Under the pieces are notes generated by a model, which was not told the origin of the DNA, made no database searches, and saw nothing but the letters and a program-made list of their open reading frames with translations. DNA of 10,714 nucleotides from positions 1 through 10,714 of the forward strand of contig CATYVQ010000027.1 of assembly GCA_958413895.1 (NCBI GenBank), written 5' to 3'. This document shows positions 1 through 6,705 of this stretch, in pieces. The DNA comes from an uncultured Collinsella sp. (GTDB lineage: Bacteria; Actinomycetota; Coriobacteriia; Coriobacteriales; Coriobacteriaceae). The first letter of the stretch is position 1, and each line of letters starts with the position of its first letter. The position numbers and the translations under genes were made by a program.

Positions 1-1
1 G

Positions 2-46
2 GCGCCGCTGACCGGTGGACGGCACCGAGCCGTACGCTTGAACTGA
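2..46 (+). CDS. Possible 3' end of an upstream gene (partial)
   Basis: Reading from base 2 gives 14 codons ending in TGA at 44-46 (APLTGGRHRAVRLN). The stop sits one base before a strong rho-independent terminator, which is where the end of a gene would be expected. Too little is visible to identify a family. The frame from base 1 is also open here, so the frame choice depends only on the stop-terminator spacing. No start is inside the window. Confidence 0.35.
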   Translation, partial: APLTGGRHRAVRLN

Positions 47-47
47 G

Positions 48-79
48 AAGGGGGATGCCTCGCGGCCTCCCCCTTTTTT
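48..79. terminator. Rho-independent terminator, probably bidirectional
   Basis: AAGGGGGATGCC (48-59) pairs with GGCCTCCCCCTT (64-75) across the four-base loop TCGC with one mismatch, and is followed by a run of six T (74-79). On the minus strand the stem is preceded by A's and could also stop transcripts of the minus-strand gene ending at 144. It separates the gene tail at 2-46 from that gene. Confidence 0.85.
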
Positions 80-89
80 GCGTTTGTGG

Positions 90-112
90 GGCATAAATGA
101 CTCATTTACGCC
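90..112. repeat. Short palindrome centred on TGACTCA
   Basis: GGCATAAATGA (90-100) and TCATTTACGCC (102-112) are inverted copies around C101 with one mismatch. The inner TAAATGA-C-TCATTTA is perfect. It lies between the terminator and the end of the minus-strand gene at 144. It could be a weak second terminator stem for that gene or a protein-binding site. In the minus-strand RNA the single mismatch becomes a G-U pair, and no T-run follows. Confidence 0.4.
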
Positions 113-143
113 AGACGATTTAATTCTTTTTGGTATTGAGCTT

Positions 144-611
144 TTATTTAAAGAAAATAAATCGAATAACAAGGGCAACTGCTATGGCCGCAATGATCAA
201 AAGCTGGATTGCCAGTCGATGTTGCTTGCGTCGTTTACTTGACGAAACGAAGATTGGTTTTCCTTGTTTTGGCGTCTCGAGATAACGAGCCGAATGCGTT
301 AAGGTTTGCTTTGGTCGAGGACCTCTTTGTTGATGAGCGGCGGATGCTTTCAGTGGCTCATCACGAGCTGTGCTGTTTTTAGATAATGGTGCGTCTTTCA
401 GATATACAGGGTCTCCCGAGGCGACGCCCATATGTTTACGTCCCGTTTGGGCATCCTCGAGCGTTTGATATCGATTTCTCGTCACATACTCGGGCTCCGG
501 ATCATTAATGGGCTCTTGCGAGATGTGGGGGCGATGGAACCGTGGCGGCTGCGTGGAAGTATCTTCCCCCTGCGTCGGCATAAACATTTTGTTCTGGTTT
601 TGGTCGTCCAT
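144..611 (-). CDS. Hypothetical protein with one C-terminal membrane segment
   Basis: I do not recognise a family. The 155-residue product has a hydrophilic, proline-, glutamine- and charge-rich N-terminal part (about 1-120) that looks disordered. A basic stretch KRRKQHR follows (126-132), then one hydrophobic segment (about 133-154) that ends at the C-terminus. This is the layout of a tail-anchored membrane protein with most of its length in the cytoplasm. The ATG at 609-611 is supported by AAAGGG at 616-621 (five-base spacing on the minus strand), and a TACAAT -10-like hexamer lies at 651-656. The gene is visibly richer in A and T and uses more AT-ending codons than tilS or ftsH, so it may be a lineage-specific or acquired gene. 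It stands alone, divergent from the hsp20 gene. That it is a real gene is fairly likely; its role is unknown. Confidence 0.7.
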   Translation of the reverse strand: MDDQNQNKMFMPTQGEDTSTQPPRFHRPHISQEPINDPEPEYVTRNRYQTLEDAQTGRKHMGVASGDPVYLKDAPLSKNSTARDEPLKASAAHQQRGPRPKQTLTHSARYLETPKQGKPIFVSSSKRRKQHRLAIQLLIIAAIAVALVIRFIFFK

Positions 612-650
612 GATGCCCTTTAGCTCGTTACCAACAACGTGTACGCGCTC

Positions 651-656
651 ATTGTA
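651..656 (-). promoter_or_regulatory. Candidate -10 box TACAAT
   Basis: On the minus strand this reads TACAAT, 39 bases upstream of the ATG of the hypothetical protein ending at 144. I see no -35 hexamer at the usual distance. The same hexamer occurs in most of the other gene-start regions of this window, which raises its credibility. Confidence 0.45.
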
Positions 657-703
657 AGCCCCCTGTTATTTGTAGCCGCGAACATACTCGTTATTTAAGC
701 TCT

Positions 704-776
704 GGTTCAAAGAACCTTAACCTTATTTAAACCTGAGTCATGCACACTTAGATATGCTTATAGTACTGGACTCAAA
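704..776. promoter_or_regulatory. Possible HspR (HAIR-like) operator region before hsp20
   Basis: The AT-rich gap before hsp20 holds several symmetrical elements. GGTTC-AAA-GAACC (704-716) is a perfect short palindrome. CCTGAGT (732-738), a seven-base spacer and ACTTAGA (746-752) resemble the HspR operator CTTGAGT-N7-ACTCAAG: the left half matches 6 of 7, the right half 4 of 7. A second half-site ACTCAAA (770-776) matches 6 of 7 but has no good partner. HspR controls hsp20 genes in some actinobacteria, so a role here is plausible. The match is imperfect and no HspR gene is in the window. Confidence 0.3.
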
Positions 777-782
777 AAACTT

Positions 783-823
783 TATAGTCGATGTATATAT
801 AAGCACTGTGTGGGCATATATAA
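783..823 (+). promoter_or_regulatory. Likely promoter zone of hsp20
   Basis: Several TATA-like hexamers crowd here: TATAGT (783-788), TATATA (794-799) and TATATAA (817-823). None has a clear TTGACA-like partner 16-18 bases upstream, so I cannot choose the true -10. They lie 65-105 bases before the chosen hsp20 start, which leaves a leader of moderate length. The lack of a standard -35 could mean an activator or an alternative sigma factor, but this is inference. Confidence 0.35.
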
Positions 824-887
824 GAGCGTCAAAAGAAGTCCCAGTCACCTAGAAGATGGCTCGGCAGTCCTAAAAGGAGTGGTAAAC

Positions 888-1319
888 ATGGCAAGCATGG
901 TTCCTTATCGTTCGGTTTTTGGCGTTCGTCCTTCTGCTAGCTCGCTGTTCGATCTGTTTGATGATATGACCGACCTTGCAAACAACTCGATTGCTTCCAA
1001 GGCGTTTCCCGTTGATGTTGAGGATAAGGGCGACGGCTATGAGGTCAAGGCTTATCTGACCGGCGTCGCCAAGGACGATATCGATGTCGAGCTTAACGAG
1101 GGCCGTCTGTCCATTAGCGTGAATGTCGAGGAAGATGAGGAGAACGAGGGCAAGAACTTCCTGCAGAAGGAGTTCAGCTCGTACAGCGCGACGCGTGGCG
1201 TGTATCTAAAGGACGCTTCGAGCGAGGGCCTCTCGGCTAAGTACGCTGACGGCATCCTGACCGTTACGGTTCCCAAGATCGTCGAGAAGAAGAACGTTAC
1301 GAAGATCTCCATCGACTAA
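888..1319 (+). CDS. Hsp20 / alpha-crystallin small heat-shock protein
   Basis: This is an ATP-independent holdase chaperone of the cytoplasm that binds unfolding proteins as an oligomer. The 143-residue product has a short N-terminal arm (1-45, with the FDLFDDM segment common in bacterial Hsp20). The alpha-crystallin domain spans about residues 46-135, from FPVDVEDKGDGYEVKAYLTG to AKYADGILTVTVPK, the A-x-x-x-x-G-x-L signature. A C-terminal I-x-I motif (ISI) near the end normally docks subunits together. The ATG at 888 was chosen because AAAAGGAG at 872-879 sits at ideal spacing. A GTG at 810 in the same frame would add 26 residues with no similarity to the family and no good ribosome site. 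The gene is monocistronic: a strong terminator follows, and its own AT-rich promoter region with HAIR-like sites precedes it, which fits heat-shock control. Confidence 0.93.
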   Translation: MASMVPYRSVFGVRPSASSLFDLFDDMTDLANNSIASKAFPVDVEDKGDGYEVKAYLTGVAKDDIDVELNEGRLSISVNVEEDEENEGKNFLQKEFSSYSATRGVYLKDASSEGLSAKYADGILTVTVPKIVEKKNVTKISID

Positions 1320-1345
1320 CTTCGTTGGTGTTCTGCGCTATTAAA

Positions 1346-1393
1346 AGACAGCAAAAGGGGCTGGGAAGCGATTCTCGGCCCCTTTTGCTGTCT
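1346..1393. terminator. Strong bidirectional terminator between hsp20 and walJ
   Basis: AGACAGCAAAAGGGGC (1346-1361) pairs perfectly over 16 bases with its complement at 1378-1393. The stem continues inward by about six more pairs including G-U pairs, leaving the loop GCGA. The AAAAGGGGC...GCCCCTTTT layout puts an A-run before and a T-run after the GC core on both strands, so it can end both hsp20 and the convergent minus-strand gene whose stop is at 1402. Confidence 0.9.
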
Positions 1394-1401
1394 AGGACAG
1401 T

Positions 1402-2211
1402 CTATTGAATGGTTGCCGGCTGATACTGACTCGCAGGGCGTATCGAGAGTTTTCGCGATCCTTGGAGAAGGGTTGCGGAGCTGCCGACCTCGTCATCCAG
1501 GGTTGCGGCCAGAGCTTTGGCATAGCTTTTGACGGTAAGGCTCGGACGATTGTTATCTTGGCTGATATGCATGGCAATGAGCTGTTCGGTGCGATCGGTA
1601 ACAAGTTCGCGCGCGGCTTCGGCGGCTTGGCCATTGGAGAGGTGTCCCCTTGCAGACAGGATGCGCTCCTGAAGAAAGCGGGGATATTCTCCCTCGCGTA
1701 GCATGGTCACATCATGGTTGCTTTCGAGCGCGAGGACTCGACAATCTTTGAGGGTGTTCATGGCTTGGCTCAATAGCTCTCCGGTGTCGGTGGCAAAGCC
1801 GATGGAATCATCGAGGGCGTCGAATCGATAACCGACTGGATTGATGACATCGTGTGATGTTGAGTAGGTTTGCACGTGGATGCCGGCAATGGACAGGGCG
1901 TCGCCGGGATCGAATTCCTCGACAGGCAGATGAGAAAGATTTTCTTTGTTCGAAAGAGTGCCCCTGCTGGCAAAGAGGGGGCCGTGCTAGTGCTTGCACC
2001 AGACATCGAGGCCCTTGATGTGATCGCTATGCTCATGAGTAATGAGAAGAGCCGAGACGTTGTCTGTCGAGAGCCCCAGTTCTGCCATGCGCTTTAATGT
2101 CTCGCGGCGAGACAGTCCGTCATCGACCATAATGAGCCCCTGCGGGCCCTCGATGAGTGCGCAGTTGCCTTTAGAGCCACTGCCGAGGATATGAAGGTGC
2201 AGACGAGACAT
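1402..2211 (-). pseudogene. walJ: WalJ/YycJ-type MBL-fold metallohydrolase, interrupted by an in-frame TAG
   Basis: The frame from ATG 2209-2211 to TAG 1402-1404 encodes a YycJ/WalJ-like metallo-beta-lactamase-fold protein, a family of DNA-processing hydrolases often linked to the WalRK region in Firmicutes. HILGSGSKGNC lies at residues 7-17 and the metal motif HEHSDH at 59-64. TSHDVINPVGY (118-128), GFATD (138-142), ESNHD (163-167) and RILSARGHLSN (183-193) follow in the same frame. Total length would be about 269 codons, normal for the family. Codon 75 is TAG (1987-1989), between CAC and CAC. There is no frameshift: sequence on both sides stays in register and well conserved, so a single CAG-to-TAG change would explain it. 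The truncated 74-residue product would lack most of the active site. The gene's own stop is also TAG, as are those of tilS, ftsH and the PHP gene, so TAG is a normal stop here. The start has only a weak GGA ribosome site. It is divergent from tilS, 48 bases apart. A sequencing error, a fresh mutation or suppression are all possible. Confidence 0.85.
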
Positions 2212-2225
2212 AAGATTCCAAAGGA

Positions 2226-2231
2226 TACAAT
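2226..2231 (+). promoter_or_regulatory. Candidate -10 box TACAAT for tilS
   Basis: TACAAT lies 29 bases before the tilS ATG, in the 48-base gap between the divergent walJ and tilS genes. No good -35 hexamer is visible; the region where it would lie is inside the walJ coding sequence. Confidence 0.4.
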
Positions 2232-2259
2232 GGGTGCGGACGAATAGAGGAGGAAGCAA

Positions 2260-3798
2260 ATGCCTACGGTATCTCAGCATTATGGACACCATGCCGTGCC
2301 TAGGGCAGTCGATGAGACCCGGACGAGGCAGCAGGCTGCTCCTGTCGTGCTCATGGTATCAGGCGGCGCGGACTCGACGGCACTGCTTCTTATGGCGTGC
2401 ACATCAAAGCTGGATATCCAAGACGGACGCGGTGTTGCCCCCATTGCTCGCGAGCGCCTGCATGTGCTGCATGTAAACCATCATCTGCGCGGCAAGGCGT
2501 CCGATGGCGACGAGGCCTTTGTGCGTGAGCTCTGCGCGAAATATGGTTTACCGCTGTGCGTGGAGCACGCTTATTTTGATGGGGAGTCGGGCAATATTGA
2601 GGCCGCGGCCCGCGAGGTGCGCTATGCCGCGGCGCGGAGGTATGTTCGCGAGCTCTGCGCCCAGACGGGGGCACCGCGAACGGCGGCTCGTATCTGCACC
2701 GCGCACACGTCTTCGGACCGCGCGGAAACGTTTTTGATGAACGCGATTAAGGGTTCGGGGCCCGCTGGCCTATCGAGCATTCCTCGCCGGAGGAATATCG
2801 TGGTGCGTCCCTTGCTCGACCTAACTCATGGCGAGCTCGTGGGCTATCTACAGGTACATGGTCAGCCGTGGCGTGAAGACGAGAGCAATGAGGATATCTC
2901 GTATCTGCGAAACTACGTGCGCCATCGAGTGATGCCGGTGGTGGCGCAGCGCAACGCGAGCGTCTGCAAGACGATTGGCGCCGCCTGCGAGATCTTAGGC
3001 GATGAGGACGCGTTTTTGTTTCAGCTTTCGGCGCAGGCGTTTCGAAGCTGCCTGCGTAAGGAGGCGGCGGGCGCGCTGGTGCTCGATGCCAGGCGCCTTG
3101 CTGCGGCCGAGGTGGTAATCGCGCGGCGCATCGTGCGACTGGCGATTAAGCGCATCGATCCGGACGCTCGTCCAGAGATGCGACATGTGGAGCGAGTCCT
3201 TTCCTGCGTTGCCGAGGGCGCCGGCTCGGTCACGCTTCCGGCGGGGATTGACGCACGCGTTGAGTTTGGCATGCTGGCGTTTAAGGCGCCGGCGGCTCGC
3301 GAGGTCCTGGTCGCGGACTGGGTTACCGTACCCGGTCGTTTGCCGTTGGGCGGGGGACGTATGCTGGTCACAGAACCGATGGCCGTTGAGCCGGGATGCG
3401 ATATCGTGCGCCGCGCCCGTGAGCTTGCGGCTGCCGGGGAAGTGACAGCTTTGGTAGACGCGGCTGCCTTGGGTTTTGCCGACAGCGATAGTGAGCGGAT
3501 CCTGGCGGGCTCGCGTGGCGAGATCCCTGTCGAGGCGCGATTGGCGCGCCTGTGGGTGGACGGTCCCGCACCGGGAGACGTGATGTGCCCGTTAGGGATG
3601 AGTGGCCGAAGCAAGAAAGTATCCGACTTGCTAGGCGAGGCTCGCATTCCCGTTTCCGAGCGCGCCGGCGTGCCCATGGTGAGGACGGCGCCGGGAGGTG
3701 CCGTGGTGTGGGTCGCCGGAGTTCGCGCGGACGAGCGTTTTAAGTGCACGGCCGCAACGCGCGTGGCATATCTGCTTCGTGTGGTCGATGCGGAATAG
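2260..3798 (+). CDS. tilS: tRNA(Ile)-lysidine synthetase TilS
   Basis: TilS uses ATP and lysine to convert C34 of the CAU-anticodon tRNA-Ile to lysidine, so that it reads AUA and is charged with isoleucine; it is essential in most bacteria. The 512-residue product has an N-terminal PP-loop ATPase domain with SGGADS (34-39) and HVNHHLRG (71-78). DESNEDISYLRNYVRH (207-222) is the family's typical end of the catalytic domain. A less conserved middle domain follows. The C-terminal TilS domain is at about 436-508 (APGDVMCPLG...KKVSDLL...ARIPVSER...VVWVAGVR). It is longer than the roughly 430-470 residues of the E. coli and B. subtilis enzymes because of alanine/arginine-rich segments in the first 60 residues and the middle. 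ATG 2260 has AGAGGAGG at 2246-2253. It heads the tilS-hpt-ftsH cluster. Confidence 0.95.
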   Translation: MPTVSQHYGHHAVPRAVDETRTRQQAAPVVLMVSGGADSTALLLMACTSKLDIQDGRGVAPIARERLHVLHVNHHLRGKASDGDEAFVRELCAKYGLPLCVEHAYFDGESGNIEAAAREVRYAAARRYVRELCAQTGAPRTAARICTAHTSSDRAETFLMNAIKGSGPAGLSSIPRRRNIVVRPLLDLTHGELVGYLQVHGQPWREDESNEDISYLRNYVRHRVMPVVAQRNASVCKTIGAACEILGDEDAFLFQLSAQAFRSCLRKEAAGALVLDARRLAAAEVVIARRIVRLAIKRIDPDARPEMRHVERVLSCVAEGAGSVTLPAGIDARVEFGMLAFKAPAAREVLVADWVTVPGRLPLGGGRMLVTEPMAVEPGCDIVRRARELAAAGEVTALVDAAALGFADSDSERILAGSRGEIPVEARLARLWVDGPAPGDVMCPLGMSGRSKKVSDLLGEARIPVSERAGVPMVRTAPGGAVVWVAGVRADERFKCTAATRVAYLLRVVDAE

Positions 3799-3859
3799 CG
3801 TCCCACGCCAGCTATTCTGTGCGACGTTGACGGTATTCCCGCGCTGATGGCGTACGGGC

Positions 3860-3889
3860 TGGAAAATATACCCCGTGCGCTGCTAGAAT
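3860..3889 (+). promoter_or_regulatory. Candidate extended -10 promoter for hpt-ftsH
   Basis: TGCTAGAAT (3881-3889) is an extended -10 (TGn-TAGAAT). A weak -35-like TGGAAA lies at 3860-3865 with an 18-base spacer. It sits 57 bases before the hpt start in the 147-base gap after tilS. The gap holds no clear terminator, so read-through from tilS is also likely. A TTGACG at 3827-3832 has no matching -10. Confidence 0.45.
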
Positions 3890-3945
3890 GTGAAGTTCGC
3901 GTCCATACGGCGGTGTGTGGGCGATAAGCACAAGAAAGGGTTGTC

Positions 3946-4494
3946 ATGGCTTCTCAACATCCGGATATCGAGAAGGTTCTGTTCACGCAGGAGGATATCG
4001 ACGGTATCGTCTCTCGCCTGGGCGAGGAGATTACGCGCGACTACGCGGGTAAGGATCTAGTGCTGATTGCGGTCCTGCGCGGCGCCGTGGTCTTTATGGG
4101 CGACCTGATGCGTAAGATCGAGCTGCCGACCAACATCGATTTCATGGCTGTTTCGAGCTATGGCGACGGTGTGAAGTCCTCGGGTATCGTGCGTATCATT
4201 AAGGACCTGGATATCGACATCCGCGGTCGCGACGTGCTGATCGTCGAGGACATTCTGGACTCGGGCCTGACGCTCAAGTATCTGATGAAGAACCTCGAGA
4301 GCCGCAAGCCCGCTTCTCTGGAGGTCGCCGCCTTCCTGTGGAAGGACGTTGAGGACCGCGTCTCGGCCATCACGCCCAAGTATGTTGGAACCCATTGCCC
4401 CGATGCCTTTGTGGTGGGCTACGGCCTCGACTATGCCGAGCGCTATCGTAACCTTCCGTATCTGGGCATTTTGAAACCGGAGGTTTATTCGTAA
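3946..4494 (+). CDS. hpt: Hypoxanthine (guanine) phosphoribosyltransferase
   Basis: This is a cytoplasmic purine-salvage enzyme joining hypoxanthine or guanine to PRPP to give IMP or GMP. The 182-residue product has the usual family length. The 5'-phosphate/PRPP loop motif is VLIVEDILDSGLTL (97-110) with the paired acidic residues E101 and D102. AVLRGA (42-47) matches the PPi-binding loop, SYGDG (71-75) the flexible catalytic loop, and VVGYGLDYAERYRNLPYLG (156-174) the purine-binding end. ATG 3946 follows AGAAAGGG (3933-3940) with five-base spacing. Its stop is separated from the ftsH start by a single base, and its last codons carry the ftsH ribosome site, so the two are translationally linked. 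In B. subtilis and other Gram-positives the same tilS-hpt-ftsH order occurs, and there TilS and HprT can regulate ftsH; whether that applies here cannot be seen. Confidence 0.95.
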   Translation: MASQHPDIEKVLFTQEDIDGIVSRLGEEITRDYAGKDLVLIAVLRGAVVFMGDLMRKIELPTNIDFMAVSSYGDGVKSSGIVRIIKDLDIDIRGRDVLIVEDILDSGLTLKYLMKNLESRKPASLEVAAFLWKDVEDRVSAITPKYVGTHCPDAFVVGYGLDYAERYRNLPYLGILKPEVYS

Positions 4495-4495
4495 G

Positions 4496-6637
4496 ATGCC
4501 CGACGACCGTAACGATAACAATTCCCAGACTCCCCGGGAGCCTAAGATCCCGGGGATGCCCGGAGGCAAGAAGCCCACGCGTACGGGCTGGCTGTATTTT
4601 ATTTTGGCTTGCGCGCTTCTGGGCTACGCCTTCTTTAACATGGGCTCCGGCTTTGCCAATTCCAGCAATACCGTTAAGCTCGCGACGAGCGAGATGGTGA
4701 GCGCCATCAAGCAGGATCGCGTCGAAGATCTGACCTATACGGTTCAAGACGGAAGCGTGACGGGTCATTACTGGAAGACGAAGAAGGACAAGGGCGATAC
4801 GAGCGAGCTCAAGAGCTTCTCCTCGACCTATGTCGGCTCCGATTCGCTTGCCGAGCTCATGGCGGAGCATCCCGATACCAAGTACATCGTCAACACCAAC
4901 GATCCCGATTTTTGGGGCGACTTGGCGATGAGTGTGCTTCCGACGATTGCCCTTATCGCCATCATGTTCTACTTTATGCGCCAGATGATGGGCGCCAACA
5001 ACAGGAACATGCAGTTTGGCAAGACCAACGCCAAGACCAACGAGGCCACACGCCCCAAGGTCAAGTTTGAAGACGTTGCCGGCGTGGACGAGGCAGTCGA
5101 GGAGCTCGAGGAGATCCGTGACTTTTTGAGCGATCCGGATCGCTATCGCAAGCTGGGCGCCAAGATCCCGCGTGGCGTGTTGCTGGTTGGCCCTCCGGGA
5201 ACCGGTAAAACGCTGCTGGCCAAGGCCGTTGCCGGCGAGGCGGGCGTGCCGTTCTTTAGCATCTCGGGTTCCGACTTTGTCGAGATGTTTGTAGGTGTCG
5301 GCGCCAGCCGTGTGCGTGACCTCTTTAAGGAGGCCAAGTCCCAGGCCCCGTCGATCATCTTCATCGATGAGATCGATGCCGTGGGACGTCAGCGCGGAGC
5401 TGGCTTGGGCGGCGGTCACGACGAGCGCGAGCAGACGCTCAACCAGCTGCTGGTCGAGATGGACGGTTTCGAGGAAAGCGAGTCGGTCATCCTGATCGCC
5501 GCGACCAATCGCCCCGATATTCTGGACCCGGCATTGCTGCGTCCCGGCCGTTTTGACCGTCAGGTTACGGTCGACCGTCCGGATGTGAAGGGCCGCGAGC
5601 AGATCTTGCGCGTGCATGCCGAGAACAAGCCGATGGACGAGGACGTTAAGTTTGAGAAGCTCGCCCAGATGACCGTTGGCTTTACCGGTGCCGACCTGGC
5701 GAACTTGCTCAATGAGTCTGCACTGTTGGCTGCTCGCCGCCATCGTTCCGTGATCTCGATGGACGAGGTCGAGGAATCGATGGAGCGCGTGATTGCCGGA
5801 CCGCAGCGCAAGGGTCGCGTGATGACCGAGGCCGAGCGCACCACGATTGCCTACCACGAGAGCGGTCACGCTTTGGTGGGCCACATCCTGGAGCACTCCG
5901 ATCCGGTTCATAAGATCTCGATCGTCAGCCGCGGTCAGGCCCTGGGCTACACGCTGCAGCTTCCGCAGGAGGACCACTTCCTCAAGACCAAGAACGAGAT
6001 GCTCGACGAGCTTGCCGTGTTCTTGGGCGGTCGCGTTGCCGAGGAGCTCATGTGCGATGACATCACGTCGGGCGCGAGCAACGACCTGGAGCGTGCGACC
6101 AAGATGGCGCGCGAGATGGTTACGCGTCTGGGCATGAGCGAGGAGCTGGGCACGCAAGTGTTTGGCGAGGCGCAGCATCAGGTGTTCCTTGGTCGCGATT
6201 ACGCCGATCACCAGGATTACTCCGAGGAGACGGCGCGCCGTATCGATATCGAGGTTCAGCGCATTATGCGTGAGGCCCATCGTCGTGCGGTCGAGATCCT
6301 GGACGCCCGTCGCGATCAGCTCGATCTGATGGCGAAGGTGCTGCTTGAGCGCGAGACTGTCGAGGGCGATGCCGTGAATGCCCTGCTCGATAATGAGTGG
6401 GACGCCTACCTTGAGCGCGAGGGCGATATCCTGGCGGCCAAGGAGGAGCGCAATGCCAAGGCGGCCGGCATGCCGACCAAGAAGCGCGCGCCTCGCATGA
6501 GCGAGGAGGAGCTGGCGGCCGATGCCGCGGCTTTTGCGCAGGCGGCCATGCAGGAGGATGCCGAAGCCGCATCCGATGATGCTGACGATGACCATGCCGT
6601 CGTCGATGCCGATGCCGACACCGACGCCGACAAATAG
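4496..6637 (+). CDS. ftsH: ATP-dependent zinc metalloprotease FtsH
   Basis: FtsH is a membrane-anchored hexameric AAA+ protease that extracts and degrades damaged membrane proteins and short-lived regulators. The 713-residue product has membrane segments at about 31-49 and 144-162 flanking an extracytoplasmic domain (about 50-140). The AAA+ module carries Walker A GPPGTGKT (232-239), pore loop MFVGVGA (264-270), Walker B IIFIDE (287-292) and the second region of homology with arginine finger (about 337-355, RPGRFDR). The M41 protease has HESGH (454-458) and the third zinc ligand D530 in ASNDLE. All key residues are present. The end (about 670-713) is a low-complexity acidic Ala/Asp tail, longer than in E. 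coli FtsH. ATG 4496 uses GGAGG at 4479-4483 inside hpt, with a rather long 12-base spacing. It ends before a strong terminator, so it is the last gene of the cluster. Confidence 0.97.
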   Translation: MPDDRNDNNSQTPREPKIPGMPGGKKPTRTGWLYFILACALLGYAFFNMGSGFANSSNTVKLATSEMVSAIKQDRVEDLTYTVQDGSVTGHYWKTKKDKGDTSELKSFSSTYVGSDSLAELMAEHPDTKYIVNTNDPDFWGDLAMSVLPTIALIAIMFYFMRQMMGANNRNMQFGKTNAKTNEATRPKVKFEDVAGVDEAVEELEEIRDFLSDPDRYRKLGAKIPRGVLLVGPPGTGKTLLAKAVAGEAGVPFFSISGSDFVEMFVGVGASRVRDLFKEAKSQAPSIIFIDEIDAVGRQRGAGLGGGHDEREQTLNQLLVEMDGFEESESVILIAATNRPDILDPALLRPGRFDRQVTVDRPDVKGREQILRVHAENKPMDEDVKFEKLAQMTVGFTGADLANLLNESALLAARRHRSVISMDEVEESMERVIAGPQRKGRVMTEAERTTIAYHESGHALVGHILEHSDPVHKISIVSRGQALGYTLQLPQEDHFLKTKNEMLDELAVFLGGRVAEELMCDDITSGASNDLERATKMAREMVTRLGMSEELGTQVFGEAQHQVFLGRDYADHQDYSEETARRIDIEVQRIMREAHRRAVEILDARRDQLDLMAKVLLERETVEGDAVNALLDNEWDAYLEREGDILAAKEERNAKAAGMPTKKRAPRMSEEELAADAAAFAQAAMQEDAEAASDDADDDHAVVDADADTDADK

Positions 6638-6648
6638 TCTTTGTGGCG

Positions 6649-6687
6649 AAAGCCTCCGCGGGGAAACCTGCGGAGGCTTTTTCTTTT
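6649..6687 (+). terminator. Rho-independent terminator after ftsH
   Basis: AAAGCCTCCGC (6649-6659) pairs perfectly with GCGGAGGCTTT (6670-6680) over a ten-base loop, followed by the T-rich run TTTTTCTTTT (6678-6687). It begins 12 bases after the ftsH stop and closes the tilS-hpt-ftsH cluster. Confidence 0.93.
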
Positions 6688-6705
6688 GAGCGATATGGGG
6701 CCGTC

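Noticed and set aside
810..887. Longer Hsp20 start at GTG 810
   Set aside because: There is no ribosome site, the extra 26 residues do not resemble Hsp20, and AAAAGGAG is well placed for ATG 888.
1987..1989. Genome-wide TAG reassignment or pyrrolysine at the walJ stop
   Set aside because: TAG is the natural terminator of walJ itself, tilS, ftsH and the PHP gene here, and none of them shows conserved sequence beyond the stop.
1770..2036. A frameshift as the cause of the walJ interruption
   Set aside because: The two halves are in the same reading frame, separated only by the TAG at 1987-1989; no insertion or deletion is needed.
3021..3947. 308-codon open frame antisense to tilS
   Set aside because: The Ser/Thr/Ala/Arg-rich product has no motifs and lies opposite a clear TilS; it is explained by codon bias.
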